Source: Sclerotinia nivalis (lineage: Eukaryota; Ascomycota; Leotiomycetes; Helotiales; Sclerotiniaceae). From it: a DNA stretch of 64,000 bases. The DNA lies in NCBI GenBank assembly GCA_029531795.1, contig JAPEIS010000001.1, positions 7,192,001 through 7,256,000 of the forward strand, read 5' to 3'. The stretch's first letter is position 1; every line of letters starts with the position of its first letter. The notes beneath the pieces are model-generated. The model did not search any database and was not told the origin of the DNA. It worked only from the letters and a program-made list of their open reading frames with translations. Positions 45,034 to 54,348 of this stretch are shown here, one piece after another. The translations under genes and the position numbers were made by a program.

Positions 45034-46081
45034 ACTGCTGTACAACAGACTATTGATGATTGTTTCAACGTCAACCTGGACACTTATTTCTTTGTCTTGC
45101 ATATTTGCGCATTGATGGCACGATATCCATGAATTTTACGCTGTTGCATAAGGCGCAATGCGGAGTTTATTTAATTTAACACACTACCAGAAGTCGAGCT
45201 TTCATCACTCGTACAACCACGCCTTGATCATGGCAATTATATTATTCGCTGAGGCTATATAGCTTCTTCTTTTTAATCGATATTGTTTCCTTATTTTATG
45301 ACTTGCTCTACTTTTCAGGTTGGAAATAAATGAACGGCACGCTGGGAAATGATTGTAATGATTCTACGAAAATGGATTGAGGGATATGACATTTGTTTTT
45401 ACAACGATAGGACGATATTTTCTTTTGCGTCGTCTTTTTCTTGATTTTACAACTCTACTTATTGTGGTGGATGGTGCATACTGGATATGGATATGATATT
45501 CGGGAATTGATACTGTGCATATAAGGAATGGGAAATGGGACAGTTTAGGGGTTTATGTAGATATGGGAACGGATATAATGGCAAAATAGGTTAATACCAT
45601 GCAATGATTTTTTTTTTTTTTTTTGGGTTTATGTGATATGATGTGTTTGTTATTTATGATACCCGGCTCAATGTAAATCAGATATTGGTAAGTCACTCGA
45701 TTTGTATTTGTATAAGTACTGTGATAGGTTCAAAAGTCAATACATTCATTATTGTAATTTTACTTCAATACGGCAGTCAGCATCTAAGTGAGTTTTATCT
45801 ATATTTCTTTCTTTCTTGTGGGGGATTTTCGGTGTGATGCGATTGATTTAGTTGATGTAGTTGATGTATTATATCACGAGCGAATGAATACACAACTAAA
45901 GTCACAATGGATAAAAAGGAAAATATTATTTTGAGAATATTATCTATCATTTCCAGCTTTCATATCTATCAAATTGTCTAAGAAACTCTCAGAGTATAAA
46001 TTGAATCAACAATCATCAAAAGCCTACCGGTACCAGCCAGCACCCACTAAAGAACCCTCGCCTCAAGAAGTTCCACTTCAT
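45034..46081. other. Intergenic region with a 17-base T run
   Basis: 3' flank of the preceding gene and of the next convergent one. A run of T at about 45608-45624 and AT-rich DNA are the only features. No supported gene. Confidence 0.55.
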
Positions 46082-46528
46082 TCACACCTCTCTCCCACTC
46101 GAGCTCTTCACCCGATAAACCGCCCACACAGCCAAAATCACCAAACAAATCACCCACCGAAGCAAAACCGAATTCGCATCCCTGATCTCAGCATACCAAT
46201 CCTCCACCTTCCCCAACCGCACCTCCAATGATTCGTACATGGTTGTGCGTATTTCTGCATCTGCATGTGCATGCGCATCGTGTCGATGGAGTATTTCCAA
46301 TAAATCATCCATCTCTCTCATCTGCTCAATGAATCGCGAATTTTGCCTTTCGAGAACAGCGATGCGCTCATCTTGTGCGGCGAGCAGCATCGCGTGTTCG
46401 GCTACTGGTGTCTGGAAATCGAGCAATTGTTGAGAGGGCAAAGCGGAGGGCGTGGGAGTGGGAGTAGGAGTCGGAGTGGGAGTGGGAATGGGAGTGTATG
46501 GCGGCGGTGGGTTTTCTGGGGGGGTCAT
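46082..46528 (-). CDS. Small C-terminally anchored membrane protein with Pro/Thr repeat
   Basis: Single exon, 148 residues. It begins MTPPENPPPPYTPI followed by a Pro-Thr repeat (PTPTPTPTPT) encoded by GGGAGT/GGAGTC units. A predicted coiled coil spans about residues 48-108 (ERIAVLERQNSRFIEQM, then RTTMYESLEVRLGKVEDWY). One membrane helix (LLRWVICLVILAVWAVYRV) lies 12 residues from the end, followed by a short basic tail. This is the layout of tail-anchored or organelle-tether proteins. Unknown family and no signal peptide. Confidence 0.65.
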   Translation of the reverse strand: MTPPENPPPPYTPIPTPTPTPTPTPTPSALPSQQLLDFQTPVAEHAMLLAAQDERIAVLERQNSRFIEQMREMDDLLEILHRHDAHAHADAEIRTTMYESLEVRLGKVEDWYAEIRDANSVLLRWVICLVILAVWAVYRVKSSSGREV

Positions 46529-47389
46529 GGTTGCGGTTTGGGTCGGTGGTTGGGGGTGTTGGGGTGGGATAATAGGGGGGTTTATCTAGTTTGATGGTAT
46601 TTGATGATGGGGAGCGCTAGATGGTTTTGTGCTGAAAGTAAGAACTAGAGGTGGGTGGAGGGTGATTACATACCCTCCAGTCCCAAATATCTATACTGTT
46701 CAGGTATTATTACTGACTTGTTTTTTAGAATATTGTATGGTAATTTAGACCGAGCTGATTAAAACTCTGCATATCTGCTCCGGCTATCTTACAAACAAAT
46801 TCCATATCTGAACAAGCCCGGCTACCACTAATTCATTATCATCTTTGATTAGGATGTACATGATGATATTATTCCGAGTTTGTTTTTTTATATACTTTCG
46901 CTTAATATTTAACTACCCCTTTTACTACTACGTTGCTTCATTTACATACGACGTCGACGTACTAAAATTATTATCTCAAGACTACTGAAGTGAAGAAAAA
47001 TTAGCAATAATATTCTATTTTTTTTTAATTCGATTAATTCGTGGTTGTAAAGCAATCCGGTAGATTTTTCAATCATGAGCTGTAGATAATTACTTACATC
47101 ACTTGTTAATTAGATAGATATAGATATATCTGAGTTGAATAATATGAATATCCACCTCACATCACATCACATATCTTTATTCACAGATAAATATTATACA
47201 CACCATCTACCTATCATAAAAATCACCCCCCACAAAAATATTACTAGTTCATAATTTTTATTCCTAAAGTCCATCCCGCGAAATAATAAATTCTTATTTA
47301 TATCTATCTTTTCAAGAGTTCCATCTCTCCATCTCTCAATCCTCTACTCAATCATCCACACTAGCTATCTAACTTGAATAAATCATAAT
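46529..47389. other. AT-rich intergenic region
   Basis: Includes the promoter of the preceding minus-strand gene and long AT-rich stretches from about 46850 to 47290. No supported gene. Confidence 0.55.
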
Positions 47390-47614
47390 TCATAAAACAA
47401 AAACACGACCCAAACTCCAGCAAATGATTCCCGCAAATACTACACATTGCGCCTGAGCGAAAAGAGCGATAAATTGATGGATTCGCTCCGATTCCTCTGG
47501 TGATTTTTCGATGGTCTTTTCGTTGTTGGCTGGTGGAGCTTCTTCGTCGTCTTGCGATTTTTCTGCTTTGTACATATTGTAGATATGCGAATTGCAATTG
47601 GAGTGAGTATTCAT
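47390..47614 (-). CDS. Tiny single-pass membrane protein
   Basis: Single exon, 74 residues. The N-terminal half is polar and acidic (KSQDDEEAPPANNEKTIEKS). The C-terminal third is one hydrophobic segment (CVVFAGIICWSLGRVFVL) that runs to the end. No known family. The ATG (TTCATG read in reverse) is the first in frame. Its layout copies the two neighbouring small genes, which supports it as real, but its size leaves room for chance. Confidence 0.45.
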   Translation of the reverse strand: MNTHSNCNSHIYNMYKAEKSQDDEEAPPANNEKTIEKSPEESERIHQFIALFAQAQCVVFAGIICWSLGRVFVL

Positions 47615-48076
47615 GACCGCTGTTCTTATAATTGGTAAATTACTCTTGAAGTCGATGGAGTTATTATTTTGAATAGCTCAGGGTTTGAGTGGCTTGGGTT
47701 ATTTGTACGGCTTTTACGAAGGTGGGGGTATTTAATGAGAATTTGGTGAGGAAGGGAAGGCTGGAAATGAAGGAGATTTGTGGGGGTTGTTCGTGGGTTG
47801 TTTGGGGTTTGGATAGTTGTTAGTTGTTTTCTTTGTGTAAAAGATGGAATATCTATCTTTTTTTGATCAAGGATTTTTATAGTAAGCTTGAGAATACCTA
47901 GTTATTATAGAATAGATTTAAATTTACTGGAATTCTCGGTTTTGCCCATTTGGGAATTAGGATGGGAAATCTTGTTAAATAACTGTTGGTATCAATTGGT
48001 AAGGTTCAAAGTGTAAAGTACTTTAGTCTATTTGATAAAACTTGTTTCTTGATTGCTACTATTCTATATTGAAAGA

Positions 48077-48111
48077 ACGAGCTCCTTAAATACATATTTG
48101 AAGGAGCTCGT
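48077..48111. repeat. Near-perfect hairpin
   Basis: ACGAGCTCCTT and its exact complement AAGGAGCTCGT are separated by 13 bases (AAATACATATTTG). Those bases can also pair as AAATA/TATTT, giving 16 paired bases with one bulge. It could be a short inverted-repeat element or a terminator-like structure. No gene lies on either side within 450 bases. Confidence 0.8.
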
Positions 48112-48121
48112 ACAGCCCCTT

Positions 48122-48195
48122 ACGATCACATGATTTAATACGATCCTATGATTTAACTACGGTTCTCTCCATGATCATATGATCGTGATCCCGAC
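48122..48195. repeat. Direct repeats and a perfect 12-base palindrome
   Basis: Two adjacent units, TACGATCACATGATTTAA and TACGATCCTATGATTTAA, are followed by the palindrome GATCATATGATC at about 48173-48184. The arrangement is compact and directly follows the hairpin. Confidence 0.7.
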
Positions 48196-48653
48196 AATAA
48201 CCTTGAGGAGAAAATAAGTCATATTTCAAATGTTTAGAATCGGAGACGGAACAACACCTTCTATCAAGACCACTTCTTCTTTCATTCGCTTGGGTGCCCG
48301 GATACATCCAATTATATATCGGTATTTATTGGGAATATTTATTATTTCCTGACTTGAGGTTACTGAGAACAAATTTAATCAGGCTGTGATCTCAAGACTA
48401 GGGTAACTTTTTGTAACTTTATATCATTTCAAAATTTCTAAACTAGTGTGCCACGAGAGAATATCCATGTTCATGTCACTATAGTTATTGATTATGATGA
48501 ATTAAAAGTTATCACAGAAGGTGTTTAGTTTCGAGTGTTTAAAGTATTTTATTATTGAACCAATAGAGAACTAATGGTAATCAATTTGGTTTCTCAGAGA
48601 TGCTCTGCTATTCTCAAACTTCTCTGTCTACCCGCCCACTGCTGAATCATAGC

Positions 48654-49190
48654 TTATAATCCATCGATAGGAAAAACAAAAAGCATGAGCAAGTCCTCGA
48701 GGAGATATTGACCGTACTGTAGGAGGTCGACAGCAGAACTTTGAATAAGAAAGAAGAGCACAAGGCCGCAAATGATGACACAAGTGGCAATATTTCCCCT
48801 TTGAAACATTCTATTATCTCCTCTCAATCGCTGGGGGGTTTGTTCCGTTTCTCGTCCGGGTTCTTGAACATCATCTTGTACTTGTGAAGATTTCTCGCGT
48901 TCCGAGATGAGGTCCTCCTGATCGCTTTCAAGTTCTTCGATATTTTCCTGTTGGGGTTCCCAAAATCCATCTTTGGCTTGTGATAATCTATTCCATTCCG
49001 AGATAACATCCCAATGATGATTTTGCGCCGTTGATTTATGCTCACGTAAGGTAGGAGAGGAAAGTTGGTACATCTGTATGGAATCTTCACTTTCCATGAT
49101 TGCGAATTTGGGTAATGGTCTTCGTATTGCTTGATCGTTTGACCTAGCAAATCGTACAAGGAGTTGGTAATATTCAGAGTCTGAGTTCAT
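48654..49190 (-). CDS. Small acidic membrane protein with C-terminal anchor
   Basis: Single exon, 178 residues from ATG 49190. The first 125 residues are hydrophilic and Glu/Gln-rich (EWNRLSQAKDGFWEPQQENI, then DLISEREKSSQVQDD, which repeats part of the pattern). One clear membrane segment, IATCVIICGLVLFFLIQSS, lies at about 134-152. A second amphipathic hydrophobic stretch (YLLEDLLMLFVFPI) runs to the end. No signal peptide and no known family. An internal near-repeat (SEWNRLSQAKDGFWEP versus SEREKSSQVQDDVQEP) suggests a duplicated unit. Confidence 0.6.
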   Translation of the reverse strand: MNSDSEYYQLLVRFARSNDQAIRRPLPKFAIMESEDSIQMYQLSSPTLREHKSTAQNHHWDVISEWNRLSQAKDGFWEPQQENIEELESDQEDLISEREKSSQVQDDVQEPGRETEQTPQRLRGDNRMFQRGNIATCVIICGLVLFFLIQSSAVDLLQYGQYLLEDLLMLFVFPIDGL

Positions 49191-49969
49191 GATTGAGAGT
49201 TTTATTGTGGTGTGAAAATGGTTTTGGGAAGGGCCAAGAAAGATATCTATGCTTTAATGGATGGGTTGTTCATGAAGATACGTATCTTAAAAATCAGGAG
49301 TCTTTTTAAGTATCTTTGTTGATGACCTACACTTTTCGAAAGAAAATGGTTCCAATGCCTTTGGTTGAGTAGCCCGAAATTCAAAGGTGTTGGTAGTCTC
49401 TTTGTCCAGTGATTCGACAATGGATTTGTCTTTTTGATACTAAGCAGCTACAGTCAAATACAGCTTATTTAAATTTTAAACCGTAGAAGAGTACTAGAAA
49501 TGGCTCCATTTGACTGCTCTCTAATTAGGTAAACATATGAAGTAAAAAGCCTAGTTTTAGTTAATAATAAAGAAAGAAACTCGGAAATTCAGGAATCAAA
49601 TGCCCTATGCTAACAAACTTTTGGATCCACCCAGTGAAGGACAGAAGTATCTAGACCCGAATGTCTTTGGCACTAGATTTTCAGATATTTAATGATTGAA
49701 TATGGAAGTGATATGATTATACTTTCAGAAACATACATGAAAGTGGAATCGAATCTCGAGGAAGTCTGGAAACTCTTACTGGTAGAAGTGTGAACAATAT
49801 GCGAACAGTTTCATGAAACACACTATTTGTATATGAGACTTTCTTTTCCCCAATAGCCTCTTCCACATCTATCGAGAACAACACATCATTACATACCAAT
49901 TGAAACACTCACTCAACTTTAACATCATATTACCCAGTAACACAACAAGATCAATTACATCCACCCAAA
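49191..49969. other. Intergenic region, divergent promoters
   Basis: Separates the membrane-protein gene from the first Cys-rich small gene. AT-rich, with no supported gene. The last 60 bases before 49970 are an A/C-rich leader. Confidence 0.55.
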
Positions 49970-50350
49970 ATGTGTCTCTCTATCTGTCACACTCATACTT
50001 GCCCTCACATCTCCTACATCAACCACCTTTGCGAACCTAACGCATATCCTCCCACTTGTCCCTACCGCAAAGAAGAACAGAGGAATTTGGACAGAATGTG
50101 TGGTCGTTGCTTGAACAAACAAGGAATCTACATCAATAAAGATTTACTTCGGGAAGCAAGGATGAGAAGACTCGGTGAGGCGGCGGAAATAAGGGAAAGT
50201 ACTCTTCTTACTCTTAAAAGACTGGAACAAGCAAATGAGTTTGTGAAAGAAGAAAAGAGGGAGAATAGAGAGATAAGAAGAAGGAATACCACGGGGGGGA
50301 TTGATGAGATAGGGAAGATTGGTAAGGCAAGAAAATGTGTAATTATGTGA
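49970..50350 (+). CDS. Small Cys/His-rich protein starting Met-Cys (1 of 4)
   Basis: Single exon, 126 residues. The N-terminal 55 residues contain regularly spaced Cys and His: MCLSICHTHTCPHISY, HLCEPNAYPPTCPYRK, MCGRCLNKQG. This pattern suggests one or two zinc-binding knuckles. The rest is a charged helix (KDLLREARMRRLGEAAEIRE, then EFVKEEKRENREIRRRN). The last residues, ARKCVIM, form a CaaX box (Cys-Val-Ile-Met), a candidate prenylation site. No signal peptide. Small intracellular MC..C..H proteins are common in Leotiomycetes as hypothetical genes; function is unknown. Good leader context (CAAAATGTG). Confidence 0.7.
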   Translation: MCLSICHTHTCPHISYINHLCEPNAYPPTCPYRKEEQRNLDRMCGRCLNKQGIYINKDLLREARMRRLGEAAEIRESTLLTLKRLEQANEFVKEEKRENREIRRRNTTGGIDEIGKIGKARKCVIM

Positions 50351-51162
50351 TGGATCATGAGTTTTGAGAGGACAAGATGAAAAGGTGCATAGAGTTAATT
50401 AGTCGTGCCAGAGAAATGTTTAGCTGGTCTAAATTAGTCAAGGAGACTCTTTCGTTAGATGACCTAATAGAATAATTTTCCCCAAAGAAATGGAATCTTT
50501 CCAACCAGAATATGCATGTTATAAGAGACTTTTTGAAGCAATATCTAAGTTATAAAACTGAATAATGAGAAGAATCTATACTTGCTGATCCAACATGACC
50601 CTTGATCATAAGCGAAGGCCTCACCCAGGGCTGTGGATCACCCCTGCACTTAATCCCAAAATTCTGATAAGGCACGTGTATCGCATATCACCAAAACTTA
50701 CTTGTGTCACTGGATCATTCAATGTACAAGGCAATCGAGTGATGGATGATTTTAGTTAGCTATATAAAGATTTATAGCCTTTGAAAAGCTAGGAAAGAAT
50801 TCGTCCGACCTAAAGGGTTAAGGATCGAGCAATTTACCGTCGTTTCGCCGATGTCCAACCGACTTACGTCAAATTCTCCTATGCTCTTACACCAGTGGAT
50901 ATCATAATAAGGTCAAAATTGAAGAATTGATTAGTGATACTCGTATATACATAGAGGTTATTCCGAGTTCATACCCGAACTCCGGTTTACAGAAGCCTGC
51001 AAAAGCGGGGTATCCGGACACGTGTTTTGATTCCTTCCTCATCATAAATAGAGAGATACTTTGCTTAGAAGCAATTGAAATTAACCCTTCGAAAAGCTGT
51101 GTTTCTATTCAAAATCATATCCAGTTGATACTTACATCTATACCACCTATACAAAAAACAAT
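50351..51162. other. Intergenic region upstream of the DUF1349 gene
   Basis: About 800 bases, no supported gene. The frame 50927-51193 only reaches into the start of the next gene in another register. Confidence 0.55.
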
Positions 51163-51741
51163 ATGCCTATCACCAAAGAACCCTTTACTATAACCGCACC
51201 TCCATCCACCGATATCTGGCGCAAACCTCCCACCACCGATGTTTTCAACGCACCAACCAATATGGCACCCACAATCCCTCTCACTTCATTCCTCTCTTCC
51301 AAAATTACTTTTTCACTCCCTTGCAAATATCGTTATGACCAAGGTGGTCTTCTCCTCCACCTAACCAAAACCGGTTCCAAAGATCGTTGGCTCAAGATCG
51401 GCGTTGAGTTTTACAATGGTAAACCTTACGTAAGCACTGTCGGCTGCGATGGTTTTGCGGATTGGAGTATCTACCCGACAGATCTTGACGCAAGTAAAGA
51501 TGTGGAGGTCACGGTCGAAGTCAGGAGAGAAGGGGATGAGAATGGGAAGGGATTGTGGGTTTATTGGGTAAAAGGCGAAGAAAAGTTACCACTTAGGGAG
51601 GTTGCGTGGTTTTTTGCTGGTGAGGAAGATTGGGATATCGCGGTAGGGGCAATGGCTTGTAGGCCTGCTAAAGAGGAAGCTACCAATGGGGAGAGTTTAC
51701 AAGTCAAGTTTTGGGATTTCGAGTTGAAGCAGAATGAATGA
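51163..51741 (+). CDS. DUF1349 concanavalin-fold protein
   Basis: Single exon, 192 residues. The whole protein matches the DUF1349 family, a beta-sandwich of the concanavalin A/lectin type found in bacteria and fungi (yeast Ree1 is a member). Visible blocks are FSLPCKYRYDQGGLLLHL, then KDRWLKIGVEFYNGKPYVS, then DGFADWSIYP, then LREVAWFFAGEEDWDIAVG and LQVKFWDFELKQNE at the end. Length is normal and the protein has no signal peptide, so it should be cytosolic. Sugar binding or a metabolic regulatory role is possible but not shown by sequence. Confidence 0.85.
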   Translation: MPITKEPFTITAPPSTDIWRKPPTTDVFNAPTNMAPTIPLTSFLSSKITFSLPCKYRYDQGGLLLHLTKTGSKDRWLKIGVEFYNGKPYVSTVGCDGFADWSIYPTDLDASKDVEVTVEVRREGDENGKGLWVYWVKGEEKLPLREVAWFFAGEEDWDIAVGAMACRPAKEEATNGESLQVKFWDFELKQNE

Positions 51742-52557
51742 TTGTTTTGAGGTTGATGGTGCAACTAGTGAGTTGCAAGCACGGGATTTGGAATCGTGAC
51801 GGAGAATTAGATGGGCAATGAGAGTATCTTTTCTCGCTTCGTAAAATGCATACACGGGGCAGTAAAATATAATGCTAAAGCAAGAAGATTCTTAAAGAAC
51901 GTGAGTTTATAAAAGTGATATCTTTGTCCGAGTTCCAAGAGCACTTTGATACATATATCTCCGCCCGCCAAGCCCATAGGGCAAGGCAGGAATCAGTGTT
52001 GGCATTCGTACTCTCGCCGTCAATTCCAGATTTTGGGATTCAATACACATATTCTCAGGATGCTAGGCACTAGTTTGGTAGTCAACCACAGTCAAGTTTG
52101 GAGAAAAAACAGCTGAGCTGAACATTCCCCTCATTTTGCCCAACCAATCATTTTGGACAAAGATATTTTGGCTCGGCTTCTGATATCATTCAACTTTTTA
52201 CTATTCTCGAAATCCCCAAATAATATTTACAACCTATACAGATGAGTTTATGAACATTATTGATATTATTATATCCTTTGGTATCACTCTATCCTTTGAC
52301 AAAGTTAAACCCCGCTGGTCCCGAAACCAAAATTGTTAAACAAAGCATCTAGAATAGCATTTCAGAATTAATGATGAACAAACCCAGAACAACATACACA
52401 AATGAAAATATAAACATCCATATCCAACCACCACAAACCATCCATAACTACATTAGCAACCTCCCTAACTATCAAGAATTCGAACCGCAACACCACCCGC
52501 AACACGAAAACCAAAGTAGTACTAACCTTACCAACCAAAACCCCAAAAACAGACATC
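51742..52557. other. Intergenic region
   Basis: AT-rich, no supported gene. The last 180 bases are an A/C-rich leader-like stretch (CATCCATATCCAACCACC) before the next small gene, open in one frame without conserved sequence. Confidence 0.5.
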
Positions 52558-52746
52558 ATGTGTGTCTACCGCAAACTCACATTTTCCTACTGCAACCACA
52601 TCATCATCCGGATATATTACTGCGATTGCCAATTGCTAGTGGAAGATCCATACGATATTGAAGAGTGTCCTCACTTTGTCTGCCAAGAATACGAAATGGA
52701 AAATACTTGCCTTGTTTGTAAGGAGTTCTTTTCGATGTTAGTTTAG
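52558..52746 (+). CDS. Tiny Cys-rich protein starting Met-Cys (2 of 4)
   Basis: Single exon, 62 residues. Cys and His are spaced as in a zinc finger: MCVYRKLTFSYCNHIII, then YYCDCQLLV, then EECPHFVC, then NTCLVCKEF. There are eight Cys and two His in 62 residues and three CxxC-like or CxC pairs. No signal peptide, so not a classic secreted effector. The start (ATCATGTGT) follows an A/C-rich leader like those of the neighbours. No named family. Confidence 0.6.
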   Translation: MCVYRKLTFSYCNHIIIRIYYCDCQLLVEDPYDIEECPHFVCQEYEMENTCLVCKEFFSMLV

Positions 52747-53745
52747 AGGCTTGGAGTGAGAATTGAGTGTCATAGGTGAGATATAGGTAGGTAGGTGGGT
52801 GGCTACGGAGATGCAGGAACATCTTTGTTGGAACATCATGTGATCAATCTCATAAAGGGAGCCGTAGAACTAGCGATTTCTAGCCCCTTCTCCTTTCACA
52901 TAAATAGTCCCCACCTCTCATAGTGTAGCTAGCAAGAATGAATAACACAATATACTACAATAGTACTATGTAATAGTATCACCAAAGTGATACCAACAAT
53001 CTTTATACATAGAATAAGCCCTAAAAAACAAAAAAAACAAAAATTTCTTTGGAAATGGCTTTGATAATTTAAATGTAAATTTGAATGTAAAATATAATGT
53101 ATAATGAATTAAATGTAATATGAGCTTAACAACCAACTCTCTAGTTGTCGACTTATTCTAAGACCCAAATCATGGGTTCCATTAAAGAACATTGTAATTC
53201 AACGTTGAAAGCAACTTCGGATCTTCAACTATTAGAATTCCTACAAGCCGGAAAGATTTCATACAATGATCTCCGATCCAATTCTTAAGCATCGGCGAGT
53301 TATGTATTGAATAAAAATGAATAAGTAAAAGCTTATTTCTATCTTAATCGCAACTTGAGCATAATTTGACGTTGAATAGAGATCAAGAGAAGCAAAAAGT
53401 CCGGCTTTCCGATATTGAAAATTGGTCGATGTGGATATATTGTTTCTACACTGTTCTTGAACATATTCCAACAGCGTCTGGAAGGCTAAAAAGGTAACAA
53501 CTCTTATCAAATCCAACATCCTTACTATGGATGAACAATACCAGAACAGACATAGAACAGTCCTCCCCCACGAATATAAAATCCCCACCCCCCACCCAAC
53601 CAAAATCTTCACTCTCAAATAAACGAAATTCCATCACCCTATACCCTATATCCAACATTCCATCACTCTATACCCTATATCCAATATTCCATCCCAACGC
53701 CTTAAACCAAAACCACCAGCTCAAACCCACCCCAAACCCAACACA
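52747..53745. other. Intergenic region with a 29-base tandem duplication
   Basis: AT-rich, containing CATAGGTGAGATATAGGTAGG-type motifs at 52771-52801 and the duplication at 53631-53688. No supported gene. The minus-strand frame 53259-53618 has no recognisable sequence. Confidence 0.5.
53631..53688 (+). repeat. Tandem duplication of a 29-base unit
   Basis: Two copies start CCATCAC/TCCTATACCC and end TATATCCAACATT/AATATT, differing at two bases. They lie about 60 bases before the start of the next Cys-rich gene, in its probable leader. Confidence 0.85.
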
Positions 53746-54021
53746 ATGTGCCACGAACAATACACCTACCACACCCTCTGCGGCCACCCCACCGCAGCCG
53801 TAGAATCCTGTCCCCGGTGCCCCGAACAAAGGACCGGAAATACACTTGATCCCACCCGCTGTTCATTCTACTGGCTTTCTATCATTCAGCCGCGTCGATT
53901 GTGTCCTATTTGTAGAGATGCTCGACGGAGTGGATTTTTGGGATGGGGATCGGAGGGGGATGGTCAGGATGGTCAAGAGGGACTTGTGAGCCGTGGTTCT
54001 TTTTGGAGGAGCCTTTTTTGA
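53746..54021 (+). CDS. Small Cys/His-rich protein starting Met-Cys (3 of 4)
   Basis: Single exon, 91 residues. MCHEQYTYHTLCGHPTAAVE, then SCPRCPEQRTG, then RLCPICRDARRSG give a CxH..CxH-like start and two CPxC knuckles, as in zinc ribbons or a reduced RING. The protein lacks enough spaced ligands for a full RING. The C-terminal 25 residues are Gly-rich and degrade into low complexity. Start context CACAATGTG is good. The MC...LCGH opening is typical of a fungal small-protein group I have seen only as hypothetical. Confidence 0.65.
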   Translation: MCHEQYTYHTLCGHPTAAVESCPRCPEQRTGNTLDPTRCSFYWLSIIQPRRLCPICRDARRSGFLGWGSEGDGQDGQEGLVSRGSFWRSLF

Positions 54022-54348
54022 GGGGTGTGTTGTTTTGTGAGTTGATGAATTAGGATGCGGGGGATTTGAGAGGGGTTACATAGGTAGAGAGGTGTAGCTT
54101 TGAGAGTGGCACTGCTTTACTTTAACTGTTTTTACTCCTTTTTTATAGACCAACAATGATACAGGTTTTCATTTTAAATATATCTTTTTGAATAATGACC
54201 GTGTGACGAACTTGTGATAAATGCTATTTATATGTAAAGATATCAAACATGAATTCAACATGCTAACTGCAGAATTAAAAACTCGCTAAATATGGATTAA
54301 GACCTTGACTGAAATTAACAATAAACGTAAGGAAAATATGTCATTGTA
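54022..54348. other. Convergent 3' flank
   Basis: AT-rich, untranslated ends of two convergent genes. No carrier-protein or reductase coding sequence that could extend the adenylation gene is seen here. Confidence 0.6.

Larger units (their letters stand above)
47615..48653. other. AT-rich intergenic region with hairpin and palindromes
   Basis: No supported gene. A strong inverted repeat at 48077-48111 and short direct and palindromic repeats at 48122-48190 are listed separately. Confidence 0.55.
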
